Source: a virus. From it: 28,304 nucleotides of DNA. The stretch lies in the IMG/VR virus record IMGVR_UViG_3300045454_000022, positions 1-28,304 of that record. One strand, written 5' to 3'. Shown here piece by piece: positions 1-7,708 of the stretch; the first letter of the stretch is position 1, and each line of letters begins with the position of its first letter. The position numbers were made by a program, and so were the translations under genes. The notes below the pieces were generated by a model. That model worked only from the letters and a program-made list of their open reading frames with translations, did no database searches and was not told the origin of the DNA.

Positions 1-2
1 GG

Positions 3-36
3 GGGCCCCCCCCCGGCATGGTGTCGCGGGGGGCCC
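3..36. terminator. Hairpin just downstream of the capsid gene
   Basis: GGGCCCCCC at 3-11 can pair perfectly with GGGGGGCCC at 28-36, leaving a 16-nt loop. On the minus strand the stem begins 8 nt after the capsid stop codon. There is no U-tract inside the window, so it could be a transcript-end or processing hairpin rather than a classical intrinsic terminator. The window edge prevents judging what follows. Confidence 0.4.
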
Positions 37-44
37 GCTACCGA

Positions 45-1313
45 TCAGACGGCGGTGACCGTCACGGAAGGCGAGGAGCCGCCCGTCAGGCCGTTGGTGC
101 CGAGTGCGACGACCGCCCGCTCGTTGAGCGTGATGGTCTTCGTGGTCGTGCCGGTGACCTTGGCTCCGGACACACCCTCGATGCCGTTGATCGCCTCAGC
201 GATGGCGGCGTTGTTCGCGTTGTACGCGATCGGGTCGGACGCTTCACCGTCCACCGTGATGGTGTAGGTGCCGCCGGTGGGCGAGCCGGTCACCTGGGTG
301 GTGTACGTCGCCGAACCGTTGCCGGTGTCGGTGCCGCCGACGGGGACGAAGATCACCCGAATGCCGCGGACGAACTCGAGCTGCGGTTCGTCGTTGCCAT
401 CGAGAATGATCTGGCCGTTCTCGTCGACCTCCGGGTCGAGGACCGCGGTCGCTCCTGCGAAGGAGTGAACGATGGAGCGGGACTTGAGGTGATCGCTGTC
501 GTAGTCCCACAGCTGGGTCAGACCCAGACCGTTGGCGGCCGCGACACCGCCACCGTCAACGCCGCGGGGCGGGACGGCGGGTGCGACGCTGGCGATGGCG
601 ATGGCAGAGGCGTGCACGAAGTACGACTCGTTCTCGCCGAGCGCGTCGACCTCGATGATCCAGAAGCCGGAGAGCTTCGTGACCACACCGTCGCGGACAG
701 CCTCCGGCAGGCCGGCGGTGTCGACGTCGAGGAGCTTGCCGTAGTCGCGGATCGCCTCCGCGACCGCGGATCCGACGAGCCAGTAGCGCCCCTCGGTGGG
801 GACGTGCGCGTCCTGGAACAGCTTCCGGGCGCGCGAAGCGACCTTGCGGGGGTCCGACTGCTTCGCCGCGGCGGCGGTGGTCTCGCCGGCGTTCGGGTTG
901 TAGGTGACCTCGTAGATGTAGTCGGCGGCCCCGAGCGCGTCGACGACGAGGTCCTCGTACCAGTCGATGAGGGCGTCCACCTGGGGGCGGGTGACCTCGC
1001 GGCCGTAGTCCTCCACGTCGAGGGTGTACTCCTCGGGCGAGAGTTCGACGGCGCTGTAGGGGTGCTTGTCGAGCTTGATCTGGATCTTCGACTGCACGAG
1101 GCGGTCGAAGACGATCGCGTTGTCGTTCCGCCACCCCTTGTCACGGGCGCGCAGGACGGCGGGTCGCTTGACGTTGACCACGTCGCCCTCGGCGCCCTTG
1201 AAGTCGGTGATGCCGTATCGGGTGGTGAAGATGCCCGGGGTCTTGACCGTGCGGCGCAGCAGCGCCAGCGCGGTGGCTGCGACCTTCGAGCCCTTCTGGA
1301 AAATGTTCGCCAC
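45..1313 (-). CDS. Major capsid protein (P22 coat-like, HK97 fold)
   Basis: This 422-aa protein should form the icosahedral shell. The N-terminal half, with the sequence MANIFQKGSKVAATAL and later KGAEGDVVNVKRPAVL, reads like the P22 coat protein family common in actinophages. It follows the scaffold gene, as a capsid gene normally does. The start is GTG at 1311-1313, preceded by a strong AGGAGG. Residues from about 325 onwards look like a separate beta-rich add-on domain (GTYTITVDGEA, then IAYNANNAAIAEAINGI), a type often attached to phage structural proteins and probably surface exposed. The core assignment is firm by context; the add-on domain is inferred from pattern only. Confidence 0.9.
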   Translation of the reverse strand: MANIFQKGSKVAATALALLRRTVKTPGIFTTRYGITDFKGAEGDVVNVKRPAVLRARDKGWRNDNAIVFDRLVQSKIQIKLDKHPYSAVELSPEEYTLDVEDYGREVTRPQVDALIDWYEDLVVDALGAADYIYEVTYNPNAGETTAAAAKQSDPRKVASRARKLFQDAHVPTEGRYWLVGSAVAEAIRDYGKLLDVDTAGLPEAVRDGVVTKLSGFWIIEVDALGENESYFVHASAIAIASVAPAVPPRGVDGGGVAAANGLGLTQLWDYDSDHLKSRSIVHSFAGATAVLDPEVDENGQIILDGNDEPQLEFVRGIRVIFVPVGGTDTGNGSATYTTQVTGSPTGGTYTITVDGEASDPIAYNANNAAIAEAINGIEGVSGAKVTGTTTKTITLNERAVVALGTNGLTGGSSPSVTVTAV

Positions 1314-1340
1314 GATGTACCTCCTGGTTGTGTGATGTGG

Positions 1341-1372
1341 CCCGGGTGCGTTCGTGGCGAACGACGCCGGGG
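1341..1372. other. Hairpin in the scaffold-capsid gap
   Basis: The 60-nt gap between scaffold and capsid genes contains CGTTCG (1349-1354) and CGAACG (1358-1363) around a 3-nt loop, with flanking CCCGG and CCGGG extending the stem imperfectly. It lies in the intergenic mRNA. It could be an RNA-processing or stability element that lets capsid be made in excess over scaffold; that role is inference. Confidence 0.4.
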
Positions 1373-1373
1373 G

Positions 1374-1871
1374 TTAGCGTCCGAGGATTCGCTTCGCGAT
1401 GTCGTCGGGGCTGAGTTCCGGCTCCTCGTCCGGGTTGGAGCCGCCGCGGAGAGCGGGCTTCGGCTGCCGGGTCGGGAGCGGCTTCTTCTCGGCCGGGTAG
1501 AAACGGTCGAGCAGCTTCTGGGCGTCCTCGAGGAGCTCGTCCTCGGTGTTTCCCCTCAGCCGGTCAGCGAGATCAGCGTCGAGGCCGGCCGTCATCGCCA
1601 CACGGAGACGCATGTTCTCCGCGCGAAGCGATTCCGATTCCGGGCTACTCTTCGCGGTTCTCACTGCTTCGCGAGCGGCGTTTCGCTCACGACGGAGACG
1701 GTTGATGGTGCGGCGGGCGCGGGCGGCGTCGAACTCGCCGTCGAACCCTTCCTCACTGTCTTCGTTCTCCTGGTCGCCGCCCGACTCCTGTTCGTCGGCG
1801 TCCTGCTCCGAGCCCTGCTCGGTGTCGGTCGTCGTCTGATCGACTTCCTCGTTGTCGCCGTCCTCCGGCAT
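1374..1871 (-). CDS. Capsid scaffolding protein
   Basis: The protein is 165 aa. Its first 50 residues are extremely acidic, rich in E, D, Q and S. A predicted coiled coil follows (about residues 50-90, with RTINRLRRERNAAREAV), then a proline-rich and basic tail ending in DDIAKRILGR. An acidic, helical, low-complexity protein placed immediately before the capsid gene is typical of phage scaffold proteins, which fill the prohead and leave before DNA packaging. ATG at 1869-1871 is preceded by AGGAGG. There is no visible protease domain, so a fused maturation protease is unlikely. The function is assigned from context and composition. Confidence 0.8.
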   Translation of the reverse strand: MPEDGDNEEVDQTTTDTEQGSEQDADEQESGGDQENEDSEEGFDGEFDAARARRTINRLRRERNAAREAVRTAKSSPESESLRAENMRLRVAMTAGLDADLADRLRGNTEDELLEDAQKLLDRFYPAEKKPLPTRQPKPALRGGSNPDEEPELSPDDIAKRILGR

Positions 1872-1890
1872 TGGTCCCTCCTAGGGATCG

Positions 1891-1907
1891 CCACCCCGTA
1901 TGGGTGG
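1891..1907. other. Hairpin in the MuF-scaffold gap
   Basis: CCACCC (1891-1896) pairs with GGGTGG (1902-1907) around a 5-nt loop, in the 40-nt gap between the stop of the MuF-like gene and the start of the scaffold gene. It ends about 20 nt upstream of the scaffold AGGAGG. A role in RNA stability or spacing is possible but unproven. Confidence 0.35.
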
Positions 1908-1911
1908 TGGT

Positions 1912-2628
1912 TCATGCGGCACTGCCGCGGGGGTAGTTCGTGTTCAGGTAGTCGCGGAGCTGCTGCCTCTGCTCCTTGGTGCGGGTCTTCCGGGAAGCCA
2001 GATACTGCTGAACGCTTGCCTCAGGCCCAACCTCGCCACCCAAGAACACGGGCGCCGCGGAACAACCGCAGCCGCGGTGCGCGCTGAAGGTGGCGGTGCG
2101 TTCCCGGTAGACGGCGCCCCGGTCGGCGAGCATCCGACAGAACTGACATGCGCCGGTGTTCGTGATGCGCTTCCACCCGGCTGCACGTGGATCGCTGACG
2201 GCTGTCCGACGTATGGTCTCCCTCGGGCCCGCCATTGCCTGCAGCAACGCCTCGCGTGTGGTCTGCGTGAAGACCGCTTCCGCGACGCGCGGGATGCGTT
2301 GCCCGGTCGCGAGCGCTTGCTTCGCTGATCTAGGCCCGAGGTAGAGCAGCTCCGCGCGCATCTTCCCGCGATCAAGGGTCGGGAGAACGAACGCCACTCG
2401 CCCGCTCTCACCGGCTTCGCGTCGCATCTGCCGGTAGGCGTCCTCGGCGAGCTCGATGCCGTTTGCGTGGGCGCGGCTGACCACCCGTTCTACGTTGAGA
2501 ACCCAACCCGGTGCCGATCCGTCGAGATCCCGGAAGTTGAGCGACGGGAAAAGGTCGGCGAGCCGGTCGGCCGCTTCCCGGCGCAGGGTTGCCTGCTCGC
2601 GATGGAATTCCTCAGAAATCGTCGTCAT
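1912..2628 (-). CDS. MuF-like minor capsid / head morphogenesis protein
   Basis: This 238-aa protein sits directly after the portal gene and overlaps it by 17 nt, the normal place for a MuF-type or capsid-maturation protein. The first 120 residues are helical. The C-terminal part has a cysteine/histidine cluster: CQFCRML, then FSAHRGCGCSAAP. This is the signature of the actinophage minor-capsid group, probably a metal-binding fold. The last 35 residues are very basic (KTRTKEQRQQLRDYLN). Such proteins associate with the portal and may be injected. Some relatives are called capsid maturation proteases, but I see no clear catalytic motif here. The gene starts with ATG at 2626-2628. Confidence 0.75.
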   Translation of the reverse strand: MTTISEEFHREQATLRREAADRLADLFPSLNFRDLDGSAPGWVLNVERVVSRAHANGIELAEDAYRQMRREAGESGRVAFVLPTLDRGKMRAELLYLGPRSAKQALATGQRIPRVAEAVFTQTTREALLQAMAGPRETIRRTAVSDPRAAGWKRITNTGACQFCRMLADRGAVYRERTATFSAHRGCGCSAAPVFLGGEVGPEASVQQYLASRKTRTKEQRQQLRDYLNTNYPRGSAA

Positions 2629-3940
2629 CTTCGAGGCTCCGGAGCATCTCCCGGTAGGGGTCAGCGCCGCGCAGGGTCCGCCAGCGGTCCAAGCGTTCCT
2701 TCGACATGCCGGGGATCATTTCCCACAGCCCCTCGACTGGCGCTTCGACCTGGTCACGGAGCTTCCCGATCGCGTCAGCGACCTGCGAGAGCGAGCGGAT
2801 CTCGGAGTTGGCCCAGTCGGCGTGGCCGGCGTAGTCCTCCCAGGCGCCGGTGATGCCGGCCAGATGCCCGGTCAACCGGAACAGCTGCCCATGTGACTCA
2901 CCGAACGAGACCGTGTAGTCGTGGATCTTGCGCTGCGTAGAGGCTTCCTCCGCAGCCTGCGCTTCCGCGCCGTCCGCGTTGTTCGCTTGCGAACCCAAGA
3001 TGGCCTTCTGGCTGATCTGCGCCGTCGAGGCGAGGTCCTGCTTAGCGTCTCGACGAGCCTCGATGTAGCCGGACAACTCGGTGCCGTCCAGGGTGCCGAC
3101 CCTCGCTTCGGGGTTCTCGACCAGCAGGAGGCGGTCCCGTTCGAGGATGAGCTTCTGCCGGGCGGCGTCCTCTTCGGTCTCAGGCTTCGCCATCCCGGTG
3201 ATGTACCGGATCTTCCAGGACGCGTACGACTGAGTCAGGAGGCGGTCGAAGTTGGTCTGGTCGATGTTGGCTTGGATGGGTATCAAGGGCTCAACCTCGC
3301 CCATCACTGAGCCTTCGTCGTCGACGTCGCCGGCGTACCGGACGACGGGGACAACCCCGGCGTCGTGGCCGCTCTCCTCGATCCACTTCATCTCGCTACC
3401 GTCGGCGTTGATCTGCATCCGGTACAGCTGCTCGTCGTCTGCCACGGTGAAGTGGAAGTGGTTCGCGTCGGCGTACTCGCTGAACGCGGCGTACATGGGC
3501 CACTCGTCCGCTTCCGGATCCTGATAGACAGCGACCATGTTGCGGGCCCCGAAGAGCTTCACAACGGGCGCGGTGTCACCAGGAAGAGCGAGTGCGAAAG
3601 CCTGTCCCGACGTGAAAGCCGACCGGTAGAGGCGCTTCTGCCGGGTCGCAAGACGATTGACCTGCCAGATCGCCCAGAGGGCGTCGTGGTTCGCCTCATC
3701 GCCGGGGTGGTAGTCCGCGAGCTCGAGCGTCTGCGTGAGAATCCGGGTGACTACGCCGATCAGAGGGACGGTCGACTTCTCCAGCAGGGAGTCGTACTCC
3801 GCGTTTGCCTCGCGCGGCTTGTACGGTGCGACATGCTTGCCGCGCGCCCAGTCTCGTAGCACCGTGTTGCGGTCGCGCTCCTTCTTCCAGAGCGGGATGA
3901 GCCGATCGTGTGCCAGTTCGAGAACGTCGTCGCGTTTCAC
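2612..3940 (-). CDS. Portal protein (SPP1 gp6-like)
   Basis: The 442-aa length and position right after the large terminase fit the dodecameric portal ring through which DNA enters and leaves the head. The N-terminal helices, the segment TRILTQTLELADYHPGDEAN and the later AQISQKAILGSQANNADG match the general look of the SPP1-like portal family. The protein ends in a strongly acidic tail (SLEDDDDF). The start is GTG at 3938-3940, sharing GTGA with the terminase stop codon, so translation is probably coupled. The 3' end overlaps the MuF-like gene by 17 nt. No disruption is seen. Confidence 0.9.
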   Translation of the reverse strand: MKRDDVLELAHDRLIPLWKKERDRNTVLRDWARGKHVAPYKPREANAEYDSLLEKSTVPLIGVVTRILTQTLELADYHPGDEANHDALWAIWQVNRLATRQKRLYRSAFTSGQAFALALPGDTAPVVKLFGARNMVAVYQDPEADEWPMYAAFSEYADANHFHFTVADDEQLYRMQINADGSEMKWIEESGHDAGVVPVVRYAGDVDDEGSVMGEVEPLIPIQANIDQTNFDRLLTQSYASWKIRYITGMAKPETEEDAARQKLILERDRLLLVENPEARVGTLDGTELSGYIEARRDAKQDLASTAQISQKAILGSQANNADGAEAQAAEEASTQRKIHDYTVSFGESHGQLFRLTGHLAGITGAWEDYAGHADWANSEIRSLSQVADAIGKLRDQVEAPVEGLWEMIPGMSKERLDRWRTLRGADPYREMLRSLEDDDDF

Positions 3941-5706
3941 CAGACGCCCCCTTGAGGTCCACGGCGTTTCACCGCCAGGTTGAGTACTTGCGTGCGCACC
4001 ATTCGCGCGCCCACCGCGCAGACCGCGAGGTCGATCTTCCGAGGCGACTCGGGGCCGTCTTTCATGAGGGAGACGCCGTGTCGTGTCGGGAACCGTCGGG
4101 CGTTCTTGACGTGGCGAGCGAGCTCCGGATGACCGTCATGGATGAGATCACCGTTTTCGACGTCCTCGGTGAACTGCTCGGCCGCGGCGACGAACCGTGC
4201 GCCTTCCCCGTGGGTGTTTGACATGTCGAACGACACCGCGTGCTTGTTCGTCTGCGCCCACACCAGCAGGCGGGACCCGAAGTCGCGATGCCATTCATCG
4301 ACGACCGGGGTCCAGAACCGGTCGAGAGTCCCGTCCTCGCGGGTGTGCGAAGGATCAGCGAAGAAGCCAACCACGCGGTACTGCTTCACGATCTCTCGGA
4401 CCCGCAGATTCACATCTGCTCGAGGTGCGACCCATTCGCCGCGGCGCGCCTTCGGTGGCGCCTGCCACAGGCCCATCGCGAACAGCTTCCCGTCAGCGAT
4501 CCGGCACGCGACCAGTGCAGTCGCGTCGTCAGACTTCGACCCGTCGAAGAACAGAACGATCTCGTCGCCTGCGGCAAGCGGGTTTTCTGCCTGGCGTAGG
4601 CGGTCCCACTGCTGCGGGTCGACCCACGACTCTTCCGACGCGGTGATCTGGTTATACCAAAACCGGCGCGACTGGGACGGAGGGATCCGAGGATCCTCCA
4701 CCTGCTTGCGCAGCCGCTTGAGGTTCAGCCACACCGAATCACCCCGGACAGACTCTAGAACGTCGATGATGACGTCCGGATTGTCCTCGTCGATCAGAGG
4801 CGCGTCCGGCCCCGCCTCAAGCGAGTCGTACATCAGACCAGACAGAAGGATCTCGTCCGGGCGGGCCTGCGCGGCCTCATATGCGAGACGCGTCCGCTCA
4901 AGTACGGAATCCATCCCCGGCTCGAAAGCGTTCGACAACTGCAGCAGCCGGCCGTTGACGCCTTCCTCGGACTTCGCTGCGTTGCGGGCCAGCACCTCGT
5001 ACATTTCGATGCCGCTGTTGTTCGCCCGCCAATGATGCGTCTCGTTCGCCAGAGTGAACGTCGGGCGGGACCCTTCCAGGGGTGCCGGGTTTGACGTCAA
5101 CGCCTGCAGGAACCGCTGATCGCCGAGCGCGTAGATGCGCTCTTTCCCGATCGCGAGGCCGTACTCGGCCTTCGCCTCGTCGGTGAACAAGCGCGGGAAC
5201 AACCGCATCGTGTTCTTGGTCTGCTCCTGCGTGACAGCGAGGACCTGCACCCACGCGTTCGGCTGCTCACCCGCAACCGGCTGCCCCTTCGATAACCCCT
5301 CGCACACCGGCATCCCGACGAGCTCATTCGCGGATATCACCGCACCCATCGGGTCCTTGCCGTGACCTTTCAGGCGCTGCATGACACCCTCACGGTCGAA
5401 CACGAATGCGCCCGAACCGTCTACGGCGTACCACCACAGCCAGAACCTGGCCTGCTCGGGAGTGAACTTCCACGGCTCACCACGACGCAGCTGAAGACGC
5501 TGACCGGCCCAGACCAGACTCTGCCACCCGATCGAGAACTCCGGAAGGATGAACCGGCCCTTGCTGTCCTTCTCCCACGTCGGCCCAAGGTGAACCGGCG
5601 GGTAGCGGAACTCCGGCCGATCGTCAGGCTCAGCAAGCCGCTCCCGGTAGTAGCGGAGGATCTCAGCGGAGTCGTCGTGTTTCGGGGCGACGCGTCTACG
5701 CGCCAC
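3937..5706 (-). CDS. terL: Terminase large subunit (packaging ATPase/nuclease)
   Basis: The protein drives genome packaging with an N-terminal ATPase and a C-terminal RNase H-like nuclease. Visible motifs, numbered from the GTG start: a Walker A variant LKGHGKDP at about 112-119, the Walker B-like LANETHHW ending near 226, and nuclease acidic residues in FFDGSKSDD (about 387-395), FFADPSH (about 449-454) and KIDLAVCAVG (near 559). GTG at 5704-5706 is chosen because GGTGGAG lies just upstream and it overlaps the end of TerS by 11 nt. An earlier in-frame ATG at 5778 would add 24 arginine-rich residues that are simply TerS read in another frame. The product from GTG is 589 aa, a normal length. 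Confidence 0.93.
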   Translation of the reverse strand: MARRRVAPKHDDSAEILRYYRERLAEPDDRPEFRYPPVHLGPTWEKDSKGRFILPEFSIGWQSLVWAGQRLQLRRGEPWKFTPEQARFWLWWYAVDGSGAFVFDREGVMQRLKGHGKDPMGAVISANELVGMPVCEGLSKGQPVAGEQPNAWVQVLAVTQEQTKNTMRLFPRLFTDEAKAEYGLAIGKERIYALGDQRFLQALTSNPAPLEGSRPTFTLANETHHWRANNSGIEMYEVLARNAAKSEEGVNGRLLQLSNAFEPGMDSVLERTRLAYEAAQARPDEILLSGLMYDSLEAGPDAPLIDEDNPDVIIDVLESVRGDSVWLNLKRLRKQVEDPRIPPSQSRRFWYNQITASEESWVDPQQWDRLRQAENPLAAGDEIVLFFDGSKSDDATALVACRIADGKLFAMGLWQAPPKARRGEWVAPRADVNLRVREIVKQYRVVGFFADPSHTREDGTLDRFWTPVVDEWHRDFGSRLLVWAQTNKHAVSFDMSNTHGEGARFVAAAEQFTEDVENGDLIHDGHPELARHVKNARRFPTRHGVSLMKDGPESPRKIDLAVCAVGARMVRTQVLNLAVKRRGPQGGVW

Positions 5707-6055
5707 GACTCCACCGAGCGTTCGCCGCGGCCTGCGCCTGCATCGAACGCGGAGACATCGGCGCCTCGTCCTCAGCATCCGGCAGCTTCAGGGCCTTCAC
5801 CAGCGCGGTGAACGACGACCGGTGCTGACGCACCTCCGCAAGCAACGGGTGCGCAACGTCCTGACCCATCGAACCGCGAACAACGAGGTCGGCTCCGTTC
5901 AGCGCCTCCTCGAGGCGGTCAATGATGTCCAACTCCCGGCAGGCGGACTCCAGGATGAGCGCTTCATGAGCCGATAGGTCGTACACCTTGGTTGTGTCCG
6001 CCCAGAATTTCCCAGCACTCTTCCCGAGACCCGCGGGCGCGCGACGAACAGCCAT
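5696..6055 (-). CDS. terS: Terminase small subunit (P27 family)
   Basis: This 119-aa protein recognises the packaging site and passes DNA to TerL. The segment VYDLSAHEALILESACRELD, followed by IIDRLEEALNGADLVVRGSM, is characteristic of the P27 small-terminase family. The C terminus is alanine-rich and ends NARWSRGA. ATG at 6053-6055 is preceded by a good AGGAGG with 8-nt spacing. TerL follows with an 11-nt overlap. The HNH gene lies 90 nt upstream, a common arrangement in phages whose terminase works with an HNH nuclease at cohesive ends. A cos site in or near this gap is plausible but not demonstrable here. Confidence 0.85.
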   Translation of the reverse strand: MAVRRAPAGLGKSAGKFWADTTKVYDLSAHEALILESACRELDIIDRLEEALNGADLVVRGSMGQDVAHPLLAEVRQHRSSFTALVKALKLPDAEDEAPMSPRSMQAQAAANARWSRGA

Positions 6056-6145
6056 ATTGAAGGCCTCCTAGACCAGCGACCAGCCCTGCCGGTCGGAAAA
6101 ACCACCTAAGAATGCGTGCTGACGCCTGTTCGCTAGGCCCGTCGG

Positions 6146-6499
6146 TCAGGAGGGTGACGCGAAGGGGGGTCCCCCCTGGGTGGTGATGGAGGGTCCGCGG
6201 GTTCGGATGCCTGGGTGGGGTTCGGGTGCTCGCTTCTTCGCTGCCGTGTACTTGGCGTGCTGTGCGGCTCGGGCCTCCCGCTGTGTCTTCTGCTTGTGGT
6301 GGTCACTGCAGAGTGCTTGGAGGTCGTCATGGTTCATCCGGTCGGTGCGGTGGTCAGCGTCGGTTGCTGGTTGTGGGCATCGCTTGCCTCGACTGTCGCG
6401 GTGTTCGCACTGTCCGCCTGCTCGGGTGATGCAGAGCTTCCGGCGTTGGGCCCAGTCCGGTGGGAGCGATGCTCGACGGTTGCTGGTAGACCAGGGCAT
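6146..6499 (-). CDS. HNH endonuclease next to terminase
   Basis: This 117-aa protein has the compact HNH arrangement. A zinc-binding cysteine pair (GGQCEHRDSRGKRCPQP) is followed by ATDADHRTDR and then LQALCSDHHKQKT. In several siphovirus groups such a protein is encoded beside the terminase and is needed for cutting at the genome ends (established for HK97-type and related phages). The last third is basic and proline-rich. ATG at 6497-6499 is chosen because it shares a base with the stop codon of the preceding mini-gene (TGATG). A TTG six codons upstream is less likely. Confidence 0.85.
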   Translation of the reverse strand: MPWSTSNRRASLPPDWAQRRKLCITRAGGQCEHRDSRGKRCPQPATDADHRTDRMNHDDLQALCSDHHKQKTQREARAAQHAKYTAAKKRAPEPHPGIRTRGPSITTQGGPPFASPS

Positions 6500-6630
6500 C
6501 AGTCGTAGCCCAGCCAATCTTCAGAGCAGCACGCCTTCGCAGCATCCGCTGACTCCCACTCGTGTTCACACCAAGAGCACTCGAAGATGCGGGGATGGTA
6601 GGTCGCGGCGGCCTTGTCGTTGGCGCCCAT
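6499..6630 (-). CDS. Small cysteine-containing protein, 43 aa
   Basis: Too short for standard ORF lists but well supported. Its ATG (6628-6630) overlaps the preceding stop as TGATG, and its stop overlaps the HNH start in the same way. The protein contains IFECSWCEHEWESADAA and then KACCSEDWLGYD, so a C-x-x-C pair and a CC pair that could bind one zinc ion. There is no Shine-Dalgarno sequence, consistent with re-initiation after the upstream gene. The function is unknown. Being locked between two coupled genes leading into terminase, it may be expressed with the packaging functions. Confidence 0.65.
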   Translation of the reverse strand: MGANDKAAATYHPRIFECSWCEHEWESADAAKACCSEDWLGYD

Positions 6631-6800
6631 CAGAGGAGAGCGAGCCGTGCGGTGGTGAGGCGCAGGTCGTCTTCGTGTTCGGGGTGGTCGCGGAGGAATG
6701 CGGTGATGGCGTCGAGCGCGTCGTTGCGGTCGTTGGTCATGGCGCTGATGCGGTCGAGGGCGCCGTTGAGTCGGTTGGCCCAGGTGGTGTCGGTGGTCAC
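6630..6800 (-). CDS. Small hypothetical protein, 56 aa
   Basis: GTG at 6798-6800 shares GTGA with the stop of the upstream gene, and the stop codon shares its last base with the next ATG. The protein is mostly helical: VTTDTTWANRLNGALD, then ALDAITAFLRDHPEHEDD and LTTARLALL. Third codon positions are mostly G or C, as in the neighbours, supporting real coding. No known family is recognised. It is part of a four-gene coupled chain (6797-7006, this gene, the CxxC gene and HNH) leading to terminase. Confidence 0.6.
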   Translation of the reverse strand: MTTDTTWANRLNGALDRISAMTNDRNDALDAITAFLRDHPEHEDDLRLTTARLALL

Positions 6801-7006
6801 CACGGCTTGACCTCGTCGGCGTAGACGATGCGCTCGTAGTTGGGTACGGCTATCTCGTTGATGGTGAGGCCGAAAGGTTTGAGGTCGGCGTCGAGCTCGT
6901 GGCGATGCTTTGCGATGAACGCCTGAATGACCCGTGCTGCCCCGTCGCTGATCGGAGCGGTGATGAACTGGTCTGCTGCGATGAGGGGCTTACGCGCCTG
7001 GTCCAT
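6797..7006 (-). CDS. Hypothetical protein, 69 aa, first gene of the terminase operon
   Basis: ATG at 7004-7006 is chosen because GGGGAGG lies 6 nt upstream. A longer reading frame starting at 7111 would run through a large hairpin and encode proline- and arginine-rich filler. The protein reads MDQARKPLIAADQFITAPI and ends IVYADEVKPW; the centre (RVIQAFIAKHRHELDADL) is probably one helix. The family is not recognised. It is preceded by three strong stem-loops and appears to head the late head/packaging operon. Confidence 0.65.
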   Translation of the reverse strand: MDQARKPLIAADQFITAPISDGAARVIQAFIAKHRHELDADLKPFGLTINEIAVPNYERIVYADEVKPW

Positions 7007-7028
7007 CGGAGCCTCCCCGTTGGTTGTC

Positions 7029-7148
7029 GGAGCGGGGGACCAGGTGGGTGAGCGATGCCCGTCTGGTCCCCGGCTCCGTCCCACAGGCCGGTGTGGGTTA
7101 TGTCGGGTCACGGTTGACCCTCTCGTCCGGTCAGTCCCACGTGTGGGA
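7029..7148. other. Three stem-loops upstream of the packaging operon
   Basis: The non-coding stretch 7007-7160 holds three inverted repeats. The first pairs 7029-7048 with 7058-7077 over 20 bp with two mismatches and a 9-nt loop; its core is GGGGACCAG/CTGGTCCCC. The second is CCCACA (7080-7085) with TGTGGG (7092-7097). The third is TCCCAC (7135-7140) with GTGGGA (7143-7148). None is followed by a U-tract on either strand. On the minus strand they lie in the leader of the 69-aa gene and just after the HNH gene. They may control read-through into the late genes. Confidence 0.55.
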
Positions 7149-7160
7149 GGCCGGGAGTAA

Positions 7161-7682
7161 CTAGATAGAAGCTTCCTCGATGAGACGAGCCTTGCGCTTC
7201 TCGTAGCTTCGATGCTTGCTTTCTTTACTGCACGTCTTGCATGCGTTGATGAAGCGTGAGTCGGATCGTCTCACTCGCAAGATGTTCTCAGGTTTGAGCG
7301 GATGACCGTTCCTGCAGACGCTCCGATTCATAAGAGAATGAGAACCCCTGCGAACATTCTCGCTCTGCGTAATCGGCTCAAGATGTGATGGACGCACGCA
7401 AAGCACATTTCTGCACAGGTGGTCAACAACCCAACCTTCGGGTATTCGCGCGCCCTCCGAGCCATCGAGGTAAGCGATTCGGTGGGCCATGATCATCCGC
7501 GATCCGATGCGGAACGAACCGTACCGTCTTGCACCAGCCGTTCCAGCAGTCCACCGCCAGCATTCGCCGGTCGCTGTCGACAAAGGGTCCAGAGTGTGGG
7601 CGAGTCCACCATTTCGGTCGACCTTCTGCCAAAAGCGTGAGCGGTCGCTTCCGCCCAGCCACCAGCCTGTATCGTTTTCCAT
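7161..7682 (-). CDS. Free-standing HNH homing endonuclease
   Basis: This 173-aa protein has the phage HNH_3-type core. It contains ECWRWTAGTAGARRYGSFRI, then RMIMAHRIAYLD, VVDHLCRNVLCVRPSHLEP and TQSENVRRG. The C-terminal 60 residues hold a second zinc module (CRNGHPLKPENILRV, then CKTCSKE) also seen in two other HNH proteins of this window. ATG at 7680-7682 has GAGGAG 5 nt upstream. Stem-loops flank the gene on both sides, and it breaks the otherwise overlapping gene chain, so it looks like an inserted selfish element with its own transcription unit. The target site is unknown. Confidence 0.85.
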   Translation of the reverse strand: MENDTGWWLGGSDRSRFWQKVDRNGGLAHTLDPLSTATGECWRWTAGTAGARRYGSFRIGSRMIMAHRIAYLDGSEGARIPEGWVVDHLCRNVLCVRPSHLEPITQSENVRRGSHSLMNRSVCRNGHPLKPENILRVRRSDSRFINACKTCSKESKHRSYEKRKARLIEEASI

Positions 7683-7708
7683 ATCAACTCCTCATCCGAG
7701 TTGGTCAC

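Noticed and set aside
18-2087. A 689-aa plus-strand open frame over the capsid, scaffold and MuF genes
   Set aside because: It is the antisense shadow of three well-supported minus genes; its translation is Arg/Val/Gly-rich filler without domains.
6056-6145. cos site between TerS and HNH
   Set aside because: Position is suggestive, but no cohesive-end sequence can be recognised without knowing the genome ends.
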